DNA of 18,303 bases from assembly GCA_964579675.1 (NCBI GenBank), contig CAZOIA010000115.1:1-18303 (forward strand), given 5' to 3'. Shown here piece after piece: positions 1 to 7,664 of this stretch (the stretch's first letter is position 1; every line of letters begins with the position of its first letter). Source of the stretch: CAZOIA01 sp964579675 (GTDB lineage Bacteria; Planctomycetota; Phycisphaerae; UBA1845; PWPN01). Below the pieces are notes generated by a model. That model worked only from the letters and a program-made list of their open reading frames with translations, was not told the DNA's origin and searched no databases. The translations under genes and the position numbers were made by a program.

Positions 1-1317
1 CTGGCTGGTTTTAACCCGCCCATCAGTGGCCGAATTCAACCTGCCCGGCGACAGATCTACCGCAGTCTTGTTTATCGCCCTTGTTTTCAGCATCTTCAGG
101 GGTAGCCCCGTCAACCTAGACAGCTCCACAAGCTGCTTGGGCTCATAATAATCGACGGGGAATTTGTCGCTTTTCTCGCTGTTGCACGTGGCACATAATG
201 CAGTCGCAGTGTCATCCAGTGGCCACAAGTGGGCTAATGGCATCGTATGATCGAGATGCATATCGTTGCATTTCGGTAAGCTGCGTCCACAATTGAAGCA
301 CCTCCGTCCAAACCTATTCCAGATGTGCCGGTCGAATTCGCCACCCGTTGCCAGCCGATGCTTGTGGTAAAGCCATTCGTCTCTCAGCAATGTGCGAACT
401 AGAACCTCAAGCGCTCGGCGGCGAAGGGAGTCCTCCCGATGCTGAGTGCTGTTCCGCAACGGATTCAACGGCGCATTTACGAAGAACTTCTTGCAGACGC
501 GACATTCCAATTGATGACCGTAATATGAGACGACAGAATCCCCCTCAATGTGTCTGCTGATATATGGGGCATCCTTCGGAACGGCTGACTCGATCCGATA
601 CCGGGCGAATACACCATGTTGGCATGGGGCTCGACTAGCGCAATGATTGCTGTAGCTGACGGCGTTGCGGTCATCTTCTATATCGATTGGCAGGAACCGA
701 GAGCAGCGATTGCATGACTTGCAGACCAAATAGCGACCGGGTGCCGTTGCCGATCTCGTGTGAAGGGTTAGTGCGTCCTTGCAGTGGTCAACGAACAGTA
801 TCTCGGGTACGTAAAGCGAGGTCTTCTGCCTCATGAACTGGGAGACATCGTTCTCGACGAAGTAGTCGTGCGTTAGCGCTGAAACCACGGCTCCAAAGAC
901 ATGAACATCGAGCTTGGTTGTTATCGACACGCTGGCACGCATCTTGATCTTGTAGCTCGCAGCGGGGGCAGGGACTATCTGAATCACGCCATATTTCTGC
1001 CACCTCTTAACATCGCCGTTGTGCGTAAACTCGATCTGCTCCTTGACTTGTTTCCCCTCTACGACAAGCGTGCCCGATACCACGCAGGGATTCTCCGACC
1101 ACATGAAGAACCCACATCCGAGAACGCTCTCCTGACCGCCAAACAAGGCTCGCGCGGTCATCTCACAAGGCCCGAGTGAGAATGCGACCTCGCCTTTGAT
1201 GGGCGTAAGGCGGGTTGCTCTCGCGATCAGAGCCGTGCTACCGGTGCCATCGCCTGAGACGTTGAACCCGCTGCGCTGCCGAGTGGCACGGCGAACTGGT
1301 GATCTAAACTTACCCAT
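1..1317 (-). CDS. HNH endonuclease with multiple zinc-binding cysteine pairs, 3' end cut off by window
   Basis: An uninterrupted minus-strand reading frame of 439 codons runs from ATG at 1317 to the window edge, so the C-terminus is missing. An in-frame TGA at 1329-1327 lies three codons before this ATG, which fixes the earliest start; the ribosome binding site is weak. Residues 1 to about 190 look beta-rich and match no domain I know. Paired cysteines follow: CKSCNRC (199-205), C226/C232 and CRVC (272-275), probably zinc ribbons. The HNH core is C340-FN-C343, then HLDH (354-357), then CATCNSEKSDKF (375-386). This is the usual CxxC...DH...CxxCNxxK pattern of metal-dependent nucleases, with the DH histidine and C-terminal asparagine in place. 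It is transcribed away from the other genes. It could be a restriction or defence nuclease, a homing-type nuclease or a host gene beside the element. The nuclease call is firm; the role is not known. Confidence 0.8.
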   Translation of the reverse strand, partial: MGKFRSPVRRATRQRSGFNVSGDGTGSTALIARATRLTPIKGEVAFSLGPCEMTARALFGGQESVLGCGFFMWSENPCVVSGTLVVEGKQVKEQIEFTHNGDVKRWQKYGVIQIVPAPAASYKIKMRASVSITTKLDVHVFGAVVSALTHDYFVENDVSQFMRQKTSLYVPEILFVDHCKDALTLHTRSATAPGRYLVCKSCNRCSRFLPIDIEDDRNAVSYSNHCASRAPCQHGVFARYRIESAVPKDAPYISRHIEGDSVVSYYGHQLECRVCKKFFVNAPLNPLRNSTQHREDSLRRRALEVLVRTLLRDEWLYHKHRLATGGEFDRHIWNRFGRRCFNCGRSLPKCNDMHLDHTMPLAHLWPLDDTATALCATCNSEKSDKFPVDYYEPKQLVELSRLTGLPLKMLKTRAINKTAVDLSPGRLNSATDGRVKTSQ

Positions 1318-1709
1318 ACTGGTCGCTCACAGGAGAACCGATTTCAGGTGTCCGTGGAGATGCATCGAAGATAGCATCAAGCTGTGCCTCCTGTCTAGCC
1401 CGGCTGCACAACTTCGGCCTCAACTGGTTGGCTTGCCGTTGGATTTCCGGTTCGGTGAGAGGTAAGAAAGGACGGTGACCTACGGGAAGTTACTCTTATC
1501 AACATCTTATGAACGACGACAATGCTGGTCTTCTAGGTGCAGCCCAACTCCAACGACTCACCGAGCATGCCCACCGCTCGAAGAAGAAGGGCCGCAGCCG
1601 CTGAGCCCCAGTGAACCGTGCCGACGGTTTCGCGCAGCCTCGCCCATCCTTTTCATTTCTCCATCTACTTATACAACAGGCACTTACGCTGAATCTAAGC
1701 AAGATCCCC
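1318..1709. other. gene-free stretch between divergent genes
   Basis: About 390 bases, extending to 1948 if the promoter region is included, lie between the minus-strand HNH gene and the plus-strand repressor operon. All six frames give only short reading frames without recognisable motifs or good ribosome binding sites. Base composition is more AT-rich than in the genes to the right. I see no tRNA or other RNA gene here. Confidence 0.6.
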
Positions 1710-1738
1710 TTGACAGGACGCCAACCTTACATTATCCT
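1710..1738 (+). promoter_or_regulatory. sigma70-type promoter P1 upstream of repressor operon
   Basis: A perfect -35 box TTGACA (1710-1715) is separated by exactly 17 bases from TATCCT (1733-1738, four of six consensus positions). The predicted start point is near 1745, giving an untranslated leader of about 200 bases before the XRE gene. The box is the best -35 match in the region, and spacing is ideal. Not proven by any transcript data. Confidence 0.55.
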
Positions 1739-1746
1739 AACATATG

Positions 1747-1767
1747 ATCGACCGAGGCGCGGTCGAT
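1747..1767. repeat. inverted repeat next to promoter P1, possible operator
   Basis: ATCGACC (1747-1753) and GGTCGAT (1761-1767) form a perfect 7-bp inverted repeat with a 7-base centre. It lies just downstream of the P1 -10 box, over the predicted transcription start. That is a usual place for a repressor operator, and an XRE-family repressor is encoded 180 bases downstream. It could equally act as an mRNA hairpin. Confidence 0.4.
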
Positions 1768-1866
1768 GCCAGCCATGGCCAGCCGGCTGCAGGCCACGGA
1801 ATCGCGACCCAGGGATGGGGGCCATCGGTGCTGGTGGTTCTGCGTTTCACTCCGTCACAGAGCCCC

Positions 1867-1895
1867 TTGACCCCCGGGTTATGTCCATGTACAGT
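1867..1895 (+). promoter_or_regulatory. second sigma70-type promoter P2 directly before repressor gene
   Basis: TTGACC (1867-1872, five of six) and TACAGT (1890-1895, four of six) are separated by 17 bases. The predicted start is near 1902, about 47 bases before the repressor ATG at 1949. An imperfect inverted repeat, CCCC-ACT-GGGG (1913-1923), with partly matching flanks, sits just past the start point and may be an operator. Confidence 0.5.
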
Positions 1896-1948
1896 AAACG
1901 CGCACGATGCGTCCCCACTGGGGAATGCGGAGGGCGTGCGGAGGATAC

Positions 1949-2320
1949 ATGAGCGGCAGGCGCCAGGGGCATTTTGGGCAGGTTCTCCGCGAGCGACGGC
2001 TCGAGAAAGGGTACAGCTTGCGCAAGTTCGCCGAGTTGGTCGGAGTGAGCCCGACGTACCTGTCCATGATCGAGCAGGGCAAGGTAGAACGTCCGCCGAC
2101 TGCTGAGCGCGTGCGACAGATGGCGGAGGTCCTGGGTGAGAATCCGGACGAGCTGGCGGCCTTGGCGGGGCGAGTGCTCGAGGACCTTCCTGACATTATC
2201 AAGCAGCAGCCCACACAGTTTCCAGATCTACTGCGGGAGGCGAGCGGCCTGACGCCTGAGCAGCTCAAGCAAGTGCGCGAGCAGATTCGGCAAATGAAGG
2301 AACAGGACCGACAATCATGA
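1949..2320 (+). CDS. XRE/Cro-cI family transcriptional regulator
   Basis: The 123-aa product begins with a lambda-repressor-like helix-turn-helix (about residues 8-65). Its core is YSLRKFAELVGVSPTYLSMIEQG, in which the L-A-x-x-x-G-V-S-x-x-Y-x-S-x-I-E-x-G pattern is diagnostic. The C-terminal half is a charged helical segment rich in Gln, Glu and Arg, probably for dimer contacts. I chose ATG 1949 because GGAGG at 1940-1944 precedes it and the conserved domain starts right after; an in-frame ATG at 1907 would sit almost on the predicted transcription start. Its stop overlaps the start of the ImmA/IrrE-type protease gene (ATGA), so the two are translationally coupled. In known phages and ICEs the XRE protein is the repressor and the protease relieves it. 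It likely represses its own promoters P1 and P2. Confidence 0.9.
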   Translation: MSGRRQGHFGQVLRERRLEKGYSLRKFAELVGVSPTYLSMIEQGKVERPPTAERVRQMAEVLGENPDELAALAGRVLEDLPDIIKQQPTQFPDLLREASGLTPEQLKQVREQIRQMKEQDRQS

Positions 2321-3078
2321 CTCGACGGATCGCGACTCGACGCGAGGAGGTGCCGTACCTGCCGAAGCAGCATATCGAGCGGGAAGCCACCGCGCTGCTT
2401 GGCGAGTACTGCGAACGACACGGCGACGTGACGGCGCCGCCGATCCCGATCGACGAGATCATCGAGCTTCATTTGGGTCTGGTCATCGAGTTGAAGGATA
2501 TGCGACGGCTCTTCAGCTTCGCGGACGTTCATGGTGCGCTCTGGATGAAGGAGAAGATCGTCGGCGTCGACCAAAGCCTCGATCCCGCTGTGAGTCCGAA
2601 CAAGACAGGGCGCTATCACTTCACGCTCGGCCACGAAGCCGGGCACTGGCGGCTCCACCGCGAGCACTACTTGGAGGATCCCAACCAGGGTAACCTGTTC
2701 GGTGACGGTGTGGCCAAGCCGGCTTACGTGTGCCGATCGAGCGAGGCTAAGAAACGCGTCGAGCTTCAAGCGGACTTCTTCGCGGCCTATCTGCTCATGC
2801 CCCGGGAGATGATGACTGCTGCGTGGAAAACGTGGCGTGGCAATCTGGATCCAGTGGCTCTGGACGAGCTACGTGTTCACGAGCGCAAGATCATCACGTC
2901 GGAGGTTCTGCGACGCGGCGGCTTGGCCATGGGCCAGGAGAACATGGACAACGCGATGATGGAGTGGTTCTGCCGCCCGCTGGCGGATCAATTCCAAGTT
3001 TCCGCTGAGGCGATGCGGATTCGGCTTGAGGACATGCGGCTCCTGCTGCGGGAAAGAGAGGCATCGCTGTTCGAATAG
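2317..3078 (+). CDS. ImmA/IrrE-family metallopeptidase
   Basis: A 253-aa protein with the zinc-protease motif HEAGH at residues 106-110, within FTLGHEAGHWRLH. A downstream segment, RVELQADFFAAYLLMP, is the second conserved block of the family (E-x-x-A-D-x-F-A-A-x-L-L-M-P) and supplies the third metal ligand. Both blocks are intact, so the enzyme should be active. ImmA of ICEBs1 cleaves the ImmR repressor, and IrrE/PprI of Deinococcus cleaves DdrO; both partners are XRE proteins. The XRE gene immediately upstream shares four bases with this gene, so it is the obvious substrate. About 80 residues follow the second block and are not recognised. The family call is very secure; the substrate is inferred from context. 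Confidence 0.93.
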   Translation: MTRRIATRREEVPYLPKQHIEREATALLGEYCERHGDVTAPPIPIDEIIELHLGLVIELKDMRRLFSFADVHGALWMKEKIVGVDQSLDPAVSPNKTGRYHFTLGHEAGHWRLHREHYLEDPNQGNLFGDGVAKPAYVCRSSEAKKRVELQADFFAAYLLMPREMMTAAWKTWRGNLDPVALDELRVHERKIITSEVLRRGGLAMGQENMDNAMMEWFCRPLADQFQVSAEAMRIRLEDMRLLLREREASLFE

Positions 3079-3148
3079 ACGCAGTTTTTTTTGGACCTGG
3101 CGTTTGCCGTTCACTGTACGGAGACGCCCCAACATGGGAGGGCCAAGT

Positions 3149-4333
3149 ATGGCCAAGCCTTTCGATCTGAGAAAGCAGCTCAAGCTACACGACAACGGCT
3201 TGCTGCAGAGGTTGTTCGCTGAGCAAGGGGAAATGCTCGACTTCCCCTGGGACTCACTCAAGCCTCACGATGTGGGCCCCATCGTCGAGAAATGGGAGGC
3301 CATGCCGGAAACCACCCGCCGGGAACTGCAGGTGATTCTGCAAGACCTCAACGAGTTGGGCGATGAGCGCAGCTACAAGGTGCTGACCGAGGAGCTGGAA
3401 TGGCGCTGTCCCGACAAGCTGGAGGCGTTCGGGGCATGGAGAAGCCTTCTCGACAAGGCACTGTGGGCTTACCTCGAAGCACGCACGGCGTTTGACGAGG
3501 CTGCCATCTTCGCGCGGGCCGAAGCGCTGCGGAGCGGGCAATTCGCCAACCGCTGGAACGACTTACCTAAGAAAGCAATCAAGGTCAGCGACAGGATGAA
3601 AGAGGCGTTGCAGGACGAGGTGCGCTCCTACTACTGGAAGAAGGAGCTGCGCGGCGAGGTCTGTCGCGTCCACCACTACCCGCGAGCCAACGGCGCGGAG
3701 TTCTTCTTCGCCTACCTGCCGGACTGGCCGGACAAGAGGCTGGTCTTCGATGCCGAGGGCAACCTGACCCCGCGCGAGGAGAGCTACACGTTCACGAACG
3801 TGTTTATCTATCTCCCCTCCGAAGGCGCAATCGAGTTGATCGCTAAGGGCGGTAAGCAGGTCCATCTCCCCCTCCGCAGGGCCTTCTGCAAGGCAATCCT
3901 GGGTATTGAGGTGAATGACGACGACCCGGTTCGTCCTACTTACCGGCTCGACCACCTTCTCGATCCGAAGTTCACGTTTCGCACGGAGCCCGAGGATCGC
4001 GTTGCGGCGGTCCGGCTGCGTCGCATCCGACTCGTGCCGAAGGTCCGGGTGCCGCCGATCGAGTACCTGGAGCCCAAGTTCGTGGAAGACGCCAGTCACG
4101 CCGAAGTGATGACGGCCATCAACCGACTGCTCGCGGCGTACAGCCTGAACCGTTCCCAGGTGACTGTGGCGCAGGTCGGCATCCAGCTCCAGTTCATGAG
4201 CGACGGCCGGCGCAAGGCCAAGACGATGACCTTCAATGTCAACTGCCCGAACACGTGCGATCTCAAGAGCAAGCCGGACGATGTGCGGGTGGTCGGCGAG
4301 CGTTGCGTCAAGCGCTGGGAGATTATCACATGA
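3149..4333 (+). CDS. uncharacterised 394-aa protein, repressor cassette
   Basis: I do not recognise this protein. The start at 3149 is chosen because a strong purine-rich site GGGAGGG lies at 3136-3142; the frame is open further upstream, but only through arginine- and cysteine-rich sequence with no good start. The first 170 residues look mainly helical and charged. The middle (about 175-270) alternates hydrophobic strands with aromatic motifs such as YYWKKEL, EFFFAYLPDW and NVFIYLPSEGAIELIAKGG, suggesting a beta-sandwich or barrel. No membrane segment, signal peptide or nuclease motif is visible. It is separated by 70 bases from the protease gene, and its stop overlaps the next start (ATGA). 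It probably acts together with the 326-aa protein downstream. Function unknown. Confidence 0.8.
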   Translation: MAKPFDLRKQLKLHDNGLLQRLFAEQGEMLDFPWDSLKPHDVGPIVEKWEAMPETTRRELQVILQDLNELGDERSYKVLTEELEWRCPDKLEAFGAWRSLLDKALWAYLEARTAFDEAAIFARAEALRSGQFANRWNDLPKKAIKVSDRMKEALQDEVRSYYWKKELRGEVCRVHHYPRANGAEFFFAYLPDWPDKRLVFDAEGNLTPREESYTFTNVFIYLPSEGAIELIAKGGKQVHLPLRRAFCKAILGIEVNDDDPVRPTYRLDHLLDPKFTFRTEPEDRVAAVRLRRIRLVPKVRVPPIEYLEPKFVEDASHAEVMTAINRLLAAYSLNRSQVTVAQVGIQLQFMSDGRRKAKTMTFNVNCPNTCDLKSKPDDVRVVGERCVKRWEIIT

Positions 4334-5310
4334 ATAATCCGCTCGACTGGCTATGGCCGCTCATGGACGCGCCGGAGGCGATTGCAGTGGCACACGTCGT
4401 CAAGAGCTGGCCGGCGGGCGTTCACGAGCGTTTGTTGGAACTCGGATTCCTTGTTCAAGCCGAGGACGCCGACCGCGTGCTCTGCCCTGAGTGCCACGGC
4501 CATATCGAGGAGTTGATCGCCAGCGACGGGCCGGACGGGACGCCTCAGTTCTTCATTCTGTGCCCCGAAGTCCTTCGTGCCCACGTGCCCCCGGAGGCAC
4601 GACACCGATGGTCTGTCAACCTCGGTGTCTTCGCTGGTGCCCTCGCGACAACGCTTGGCCTGAGGGACCGCTGCACCGAACTCTCGCCAAGCCGGTTGTG
4701 GCGGCTCGGGCGGACAACCTGGCAGGGCTCATCGCGCGACGTGATGCTGGCTCGGGGCCTTCACTGGGATGATGCGCAAACGTTTCGCGGCACCATCGTC
4801 CGGGGGCGCAAGCCGATCATCTTCGTGGCCCAGACGAAACCTTCCGATGACCTCTGGCGCGGGCGCATGCCGCCGATTCTCGCTCTGTCGCAGGTTGCGA
4901 CACTTTGCGACAAGGGAATCGAGGTGGACGCGATGGAGATCGCGGCTGCCATCCAGGACGCCGAGGCGCAGGCAGCCGCGTCCGGCGTGAGCGTGGTCAG
5001 CGAGGGGCAACTGAAGCTGATGATTCGCCAGCAGGTGAAAGCGGAAGCGAAGACCGGTCTGACCGACGACATCTTCGTGGTCGCTTACCAGCAGCATGGC
5101 TCGGTGCGCGAAGCGGCAGCGTTTCTTTCGCGACAGATTGGCCGAGACGTCTCCAAGGACCAGGTGCATCGCGCATTGAAACGTTCCGGCGGCGTCCAGG
5201 CCGTGCTCAATGCCGAGAACAGCGATTCGATTCAGCGCACTGTCGCGTCGCAGCGCCGCGACAGGCAGAGGAAATTCGCTTCGCCGACGCAACCTCCCGA
5301 ATCCGAATGA
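4330..5310 (+). CDS. uncharacterised 326-aa protein with zinc motif and possible C-terminal HTH
   Basis: Not recognised as a named family. ATG 4330 overlaps the preceding stop (ATGA), which decides the start. An early CPECHG motif (near residue 53), with a further cysteine in FFILCPE, suggests a small zinc finger. The centre contains a strand-rich block, GRKPIIFVAQ, followed by helices. Near the C-terminus, SVREAAAFLSRQIGRDVSKD followed by QVHRALKR resembles a helix-turn-helix that reads DNA. The last 30 residues are basic and disordered. The order zinc finger, core, HTH suggests a nucleic-acid-binding regulator or effector. It ends the cassette: a GC-rich hairpin follows directly after its stop. 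Function is inference only. Confidence 0.8.
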   Translation: MNNPLDWLWPLMDAPEAIAVAHVVKSWPAGVHERLLELGFLVQAEDADRVLCPECHGHIEELIASDGPDGTPQFFILCPEVLRAHVPPEARHRWSVNLGVFAGALATTLGLRDRCTELSPSRLWRLGRTTWQGSSRDVMLARGLHWDDAQTFRGTIVRGRKPIIFVAQTKPSDDLWRGRMPPILALSQVATLCDKGIEVDAMEIAAAIQDAEAQAAASGVSVVSEGQLKLMIRQQVKAEAKTGLTDDIFVVAYQQHGSVREAAAFLSRQIGRDVSKDQVHRALKRSGGVQAVLNAENSDSIQRTVASQRRDRQRKFASPTQPPESE

Positions 5311-5313
5311 CTT

Positions 5314-5334
5314 GCGCGGCGTCCCGCGCCGCGC
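5314..5334 (+). terminator. strong hairpin after control cassette, terminator-like but without T-run
   Basis: GCGCGGCG (5314-5321) and CGCCGCGC (5327-5334) form a perfect 8-bp stem with a 5-base loop, four bases after the stop codon of the 326-aa gene. No T-run follows, so it is not a classical intrinsic terminator; it may block or pause transcription or protect the mRNA 3' end. The remaining bases up to 5505 hold no gene that I can support. Confidence 0.4.
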
Positions 5335-5505
5335 CCTGCCGACATCCCAGCTGCCCAAACCGCGACACCGCGGCCGGCGGGTGACGGCCAACGAGGCCCA
5401 TAACCCGCCAGTCGCGAGCCGCGCCTGTGCCGGCGACTGCGGCGCGTGCCGCAGCACAGCGATCCCCGTCGCGCGTCTCGACTGATCCGACACGGGTTCT
5501 CCCCC

Positions 5506-5525
5506 TCGGGCCGTCGGAGGCCCGA
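5506..5525 (+). promoter_or_regulatory. hairpin enclosing the ribosome binding site of the sigma-like gene
   Basis: TCGGGCC (5506-5512) pairs with GGCCCGA (5519-5525) around a 6-base loop. The Shine-Dalgarno GGAGG (5516-5520) lies partly in the loop and partly in the stem, and the last stem base is the A of the ATG. Such a hairpin could limit translation of the sigma factor until it opens. Confidence 0.4.
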
Positions 5526-6112
5526 TGGGTTCCGCACCCGCCCGCGATGCGGTCATCACCGCATACGCCAAGTCCCTGATCAAGCTCAAAGCACAGCAAC
5601 TCGTCCGAAGGCCCGGTTTCAGCCGGACAGACCAAGAGGATTTGGAGCAGCAGTTGACGCTTTATCTGCTCCAGAAGGCCCATCACTTCGACCCGACGCG
5701 CGCGTCGGTCAACACGTTCAGTGATCGGGTCATCCGTTCGGCCGTTGCGATGATCCTGCGCGATCGTCGACGACTGAAGCGGGCGGCGGGGTTTGCCGCG
5801 CAGTCGCTGGATCTCAAGATCGAAGGAGCAGACGGGGCTACTGTCACGCTCGGCCAAACGCTCTCTCAGACAGACGCCGGGCGACGTACGGGCACCGCCT
5901 CGCGAGACTCCGCACTCGATCACGACACCGTCACTGACGTGGGAGACGTGCTGAAGCGCGTGCCGCCACGGCTTCGCGACATCGCGCAACGGTTGAAGCA
6001 CAAGCCGCCCGGGGCTGTCGCCCGCGACCTGGGCATCTCACGCCGCCAAATCCGCAAGGCAATGGATGAACTACGCCAACGGTTCGAGGACGCCGGCCTG
6101 GGGGATGACTAA
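5525..6112 (+). CDS. RNA polymerase sigma factor-like protein
   Basis: A 195-aa protein laid out like a sigma70/ECF-type factor with regions 2 and 4. Region 2 covers about residues 10-85: an acidic D-x-E-D-L-E-Q-x-L start, then the aromatic/basic FDPTRASVNTFSDRVIRSAV and the basic RDRRRLKR. The linker (about 90-135) is poorly conserved. Region 4 (about 138-192) contains VPPRLRDIAQRLKHKP and the helix-turn-helix AVARDLGISRRQIRKAMDELRQRF, typical of sigma-4 promoter binding. ATG 5525 is preceded by GGAGG at 5516-5520, which is inside a hairpin. Encoded between the repressor cassette and the recombination operon, it probably directs host RNA polymerase to element promoters. Alternatively it is a sigma-derived DNA-binding regulator. 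The promoter sequence it recognises cannot be told from here. Confidence 0.75.
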   Translation: MGSAPARDAVITAYAKSLIKLKAQQLVRRPGFSRTDQEDLEQQLTLYLLQKAHHFDPTRASVNTFSDRVIRSAVAMILRDRRRLKRAAGFAAQSLDLKIEGADGATVTLGQTLSQTDAGRRTGTASRDSALDHDTVTDVGDVLKRVPPRLRDIAQRLKHKPPGAVARDLGISRRQIRKAMDELRQRFEDAGLGDD

Positions 6113-6189
6113 TTGGGCGGACACATCCTCCCAAGCCGGCATAGGTAATCGCTGGAGGCCGCAGCGTCGGCTTCCCATGGAGCAGTCTT

Positions 6190-6495
6190 ATGAGCGCCGA
6201 CACCTGTTGCTTCGAGTTCAACGAGAAGGTCTCCCTGGAGGAGGCGGAAATGACCCTGCACCTGGCGCTGTTCGCCGTGGAGGGACTGTTCGGCCAGGCC
6301 CGCGTCCGTCTCGAGGCCAGTTACCACGTTGATGAGCCGGACCACACGATCACTGTGAACGGCTCGACTGAGGTCGGAGAGGCGGTGGTCCGTGTGTTCA
6401 CGGGCCTGTTGCTGCGGGAGTTCGGCGACGAGACATTCAAGGTGCGTCGGGCCGAGGCTCCCTGCGCCGTGGCTGCGGAGGGGAAAGCGGCATGA
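6190..6495 (+). CDS. uncharacterised 101-aa protein, first gene of recombination operon
   Basis: A small acidic protein with no recognised domain. The start at 6190 has GGAG about seven bases upstream. Residues 5-30 (FEFNEKVSLEEAEMTLHLAL) and 40-60 (VRLEASYHVDEPDHTITVNG) suggest one helix followed by two beta strands. Its stop overlaps the start of the PD-(D/E)XK nuclease gene (ATGA), so the two are co-translated and likely work in the same process. No membrane segment or metal motif is seen. Small unknown proteins at this place are usual in phage recombination operons. Confidence 0.75.
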   Translation: MSADTCCFEFNEKVSLEEAEMTLHLALFAVEGLFGQARVRLEASYHVDEPDHTITVNGSTEVGEAVVRVFTGLLLREFGDETFKVRRAEAPCAVAAEGKAA

Positions 6496-7652
6496 CCGGC
6501 GGACCTTCGACATTCTCCGATTCGTCGAGTGCCAGCCAGCACCAAGACCCGCCGGTGGTACGACTGAGACAAGGCGATTATCAGCGCGACATCCATCCCG
6601 AGGATCTGGGTGTCACCGACCAACGTCCCGACAGGAACGTGCTGACGTACTCGGCGCTCAACACGTTTCGCAACTGTCCTCGCAAGTACAAGCATCGCTA
6701 TCTCGACCACCTTCAGCCTCGAGAGAAGCCGGAAAGCTTTTCCTTCGGCTGCGTCATCCACGCTGCGTTGGAGTTGTGGTATCGCACCGCCGGTGACGCC
6801 AATCGTCTGTGGAAGATCCTGGATCACGTCGACGCTCAATTCCCCGGTCGTGCCGGCGATGCGAAGGAGAAGTCGGCCTGGCACCTCGCGCGAGCGATGA
6901 TGGCCGGTTACGCCGCGCGATACCCCTCCGAGGATTTCGAGGTCGTCGAGATCGAGAAGGTCTTCACCGGCCAGATCCGCAACCCCGACACGGGCCGACC
7001 GAGCCAGACGTTTGTGATGGCCGGCAAGGCTGACGGCATCGTCCGTCTGGTCGACGGACTGTATCTGCTGGAGCACAAGACGGCCTCGACGATCGGCTCG
7101 AACTACCTCGATCAGCTTTGGACCGACACGCAGATCGCGCTGTACTGCTTCTACCTCCGCGAGCTGGGTTATCCGATCGTCGGCGTGATCTACAACGTGC
7201 TGTTGAAGACCCGCCTGAAGCAGCACGAGGGCGAGACGCAAGAGGAGTACGAGGCCCGTCGCGCGGCGCTGGCGGCCAGGAACAAGAGCGGCCGCTCGAC
7301 CGCCCAGCGCCAGATGCCCGAGACGGACGAGGAGTTTCAGGCCCGCCTGGCCGAGTGGTACGCCCGGCCCGAGGCCTTCCACCGCGAGCGGATCTACCTG
7401 TCCGAAGACCGCCTCGCGATGCTCCAGGAGGAGGTCTGGGAGATCACGCAGCAGTACCTGGACGCCCGGCGCCGCGGCAAATGGCTGCTGAACACATCGA
7501 GCTGCTTCTCCTACCAGCGGCCGTGCGAGTATTTGCCGTACTGCCAGTCCGGCTTCAACCCGAACGTCCGTGACAACCTATTCGAGATCGCCCCGCCGCA
7601 CGAGGAACTCGTGAAGGCGACGGAGGTCGAGCTTTCCCAGGACACGTTTTGA
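6492..7652 (+). CDS. PD-(D/E)XK superfamily nuclease with Fe-S cluster cysteines (Cas4/RecB-like)
   Basis: A 386-aa protein with all the landmarks of the Cas4/AddB-type nuclease family (PDDEXK_1). YSALNTFRNCPRKYKHRYL (53-71) holds the N-terminal cluster cysteine C62 and the family's leading Y-S-x-x-x-x-F-x-x-C-P-x-K/R-Y motif. GCVIHAALE (86-94) holds the conserved histidine. The active site is GKADG (D181) and LLEHKTAS (E194, K196). Three C-terminal cysteines, C338, C345 and C351, complete a four-cysteine 4Fe-4S signature. All catalytic residues are intact. These enzymes degrade DNA ends in one direction to expose single strands. It overlaps the upstream gene and is 12 bases before the Sak4-like ATPase, so it is the probable exonuclease of an annealing recombination system rather than a CRISPR Cas4. 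Confidence 0.88.
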   Translation: MTGGPSTFSDSSSASQHQDPPVVRLRQGDYQRDIHPEDLGVTDQRPDRNVLTYSALNTFRNCPRKYKHRYLDHLQPREKPESFSFGCVIHAALELWYRTAGDANRLWKILDHVDAQFPGRAGDAKEKSAWHLARAMMAGYAARYPSEDFEVVEIEKVFTGQIRNPDTGRPSQTFVMAGKADGIVRLVDGLYLLEHKTASTIGSNYLDQLWTDTQIALYCFYLRELGYPIVGVIYNVLLKTRLKQHEGETQEEYEARRAALAARNKSGRSTAQRQMPETDEEFQARLAEWYARPEAFHRERIYLSEDRLAMLQEEVWEITQQYLDARRRGKWLLNTSSCFSYQRPCEYLPYCQSGFNPNVRDNLFEIAPPHEELVKATEVELSQDTF

Positions 7653-7664
7653 AGGAGCACCCAC

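Noticed and set aside
1509..1604. 31-codon plus-strand frame with a basic tail (KKKGRSR).
   Set aside because: No ribosome binding site at useful distance, no homology pattern, and a stop just upstream; kept only as a weak possibility.
1744..2106. 120-codon plus-strand frame starting at the P1 transcription start.
   Set aside because: Overlaps the clear XRE gene in another frame, has no motif, and would have to be leaderless.
3079..3148. T-run after the protease gene as an intrinsic terminator.
   Set aside because: No stable hairpin precedes the run of eight T, and the next gene looks like part of the same cassette.
6492..7652. Cas4 of a CRISPR system.
   Set aside because: No CRISPR array or other cas gene is present; the neighbours are phage recombination genes.
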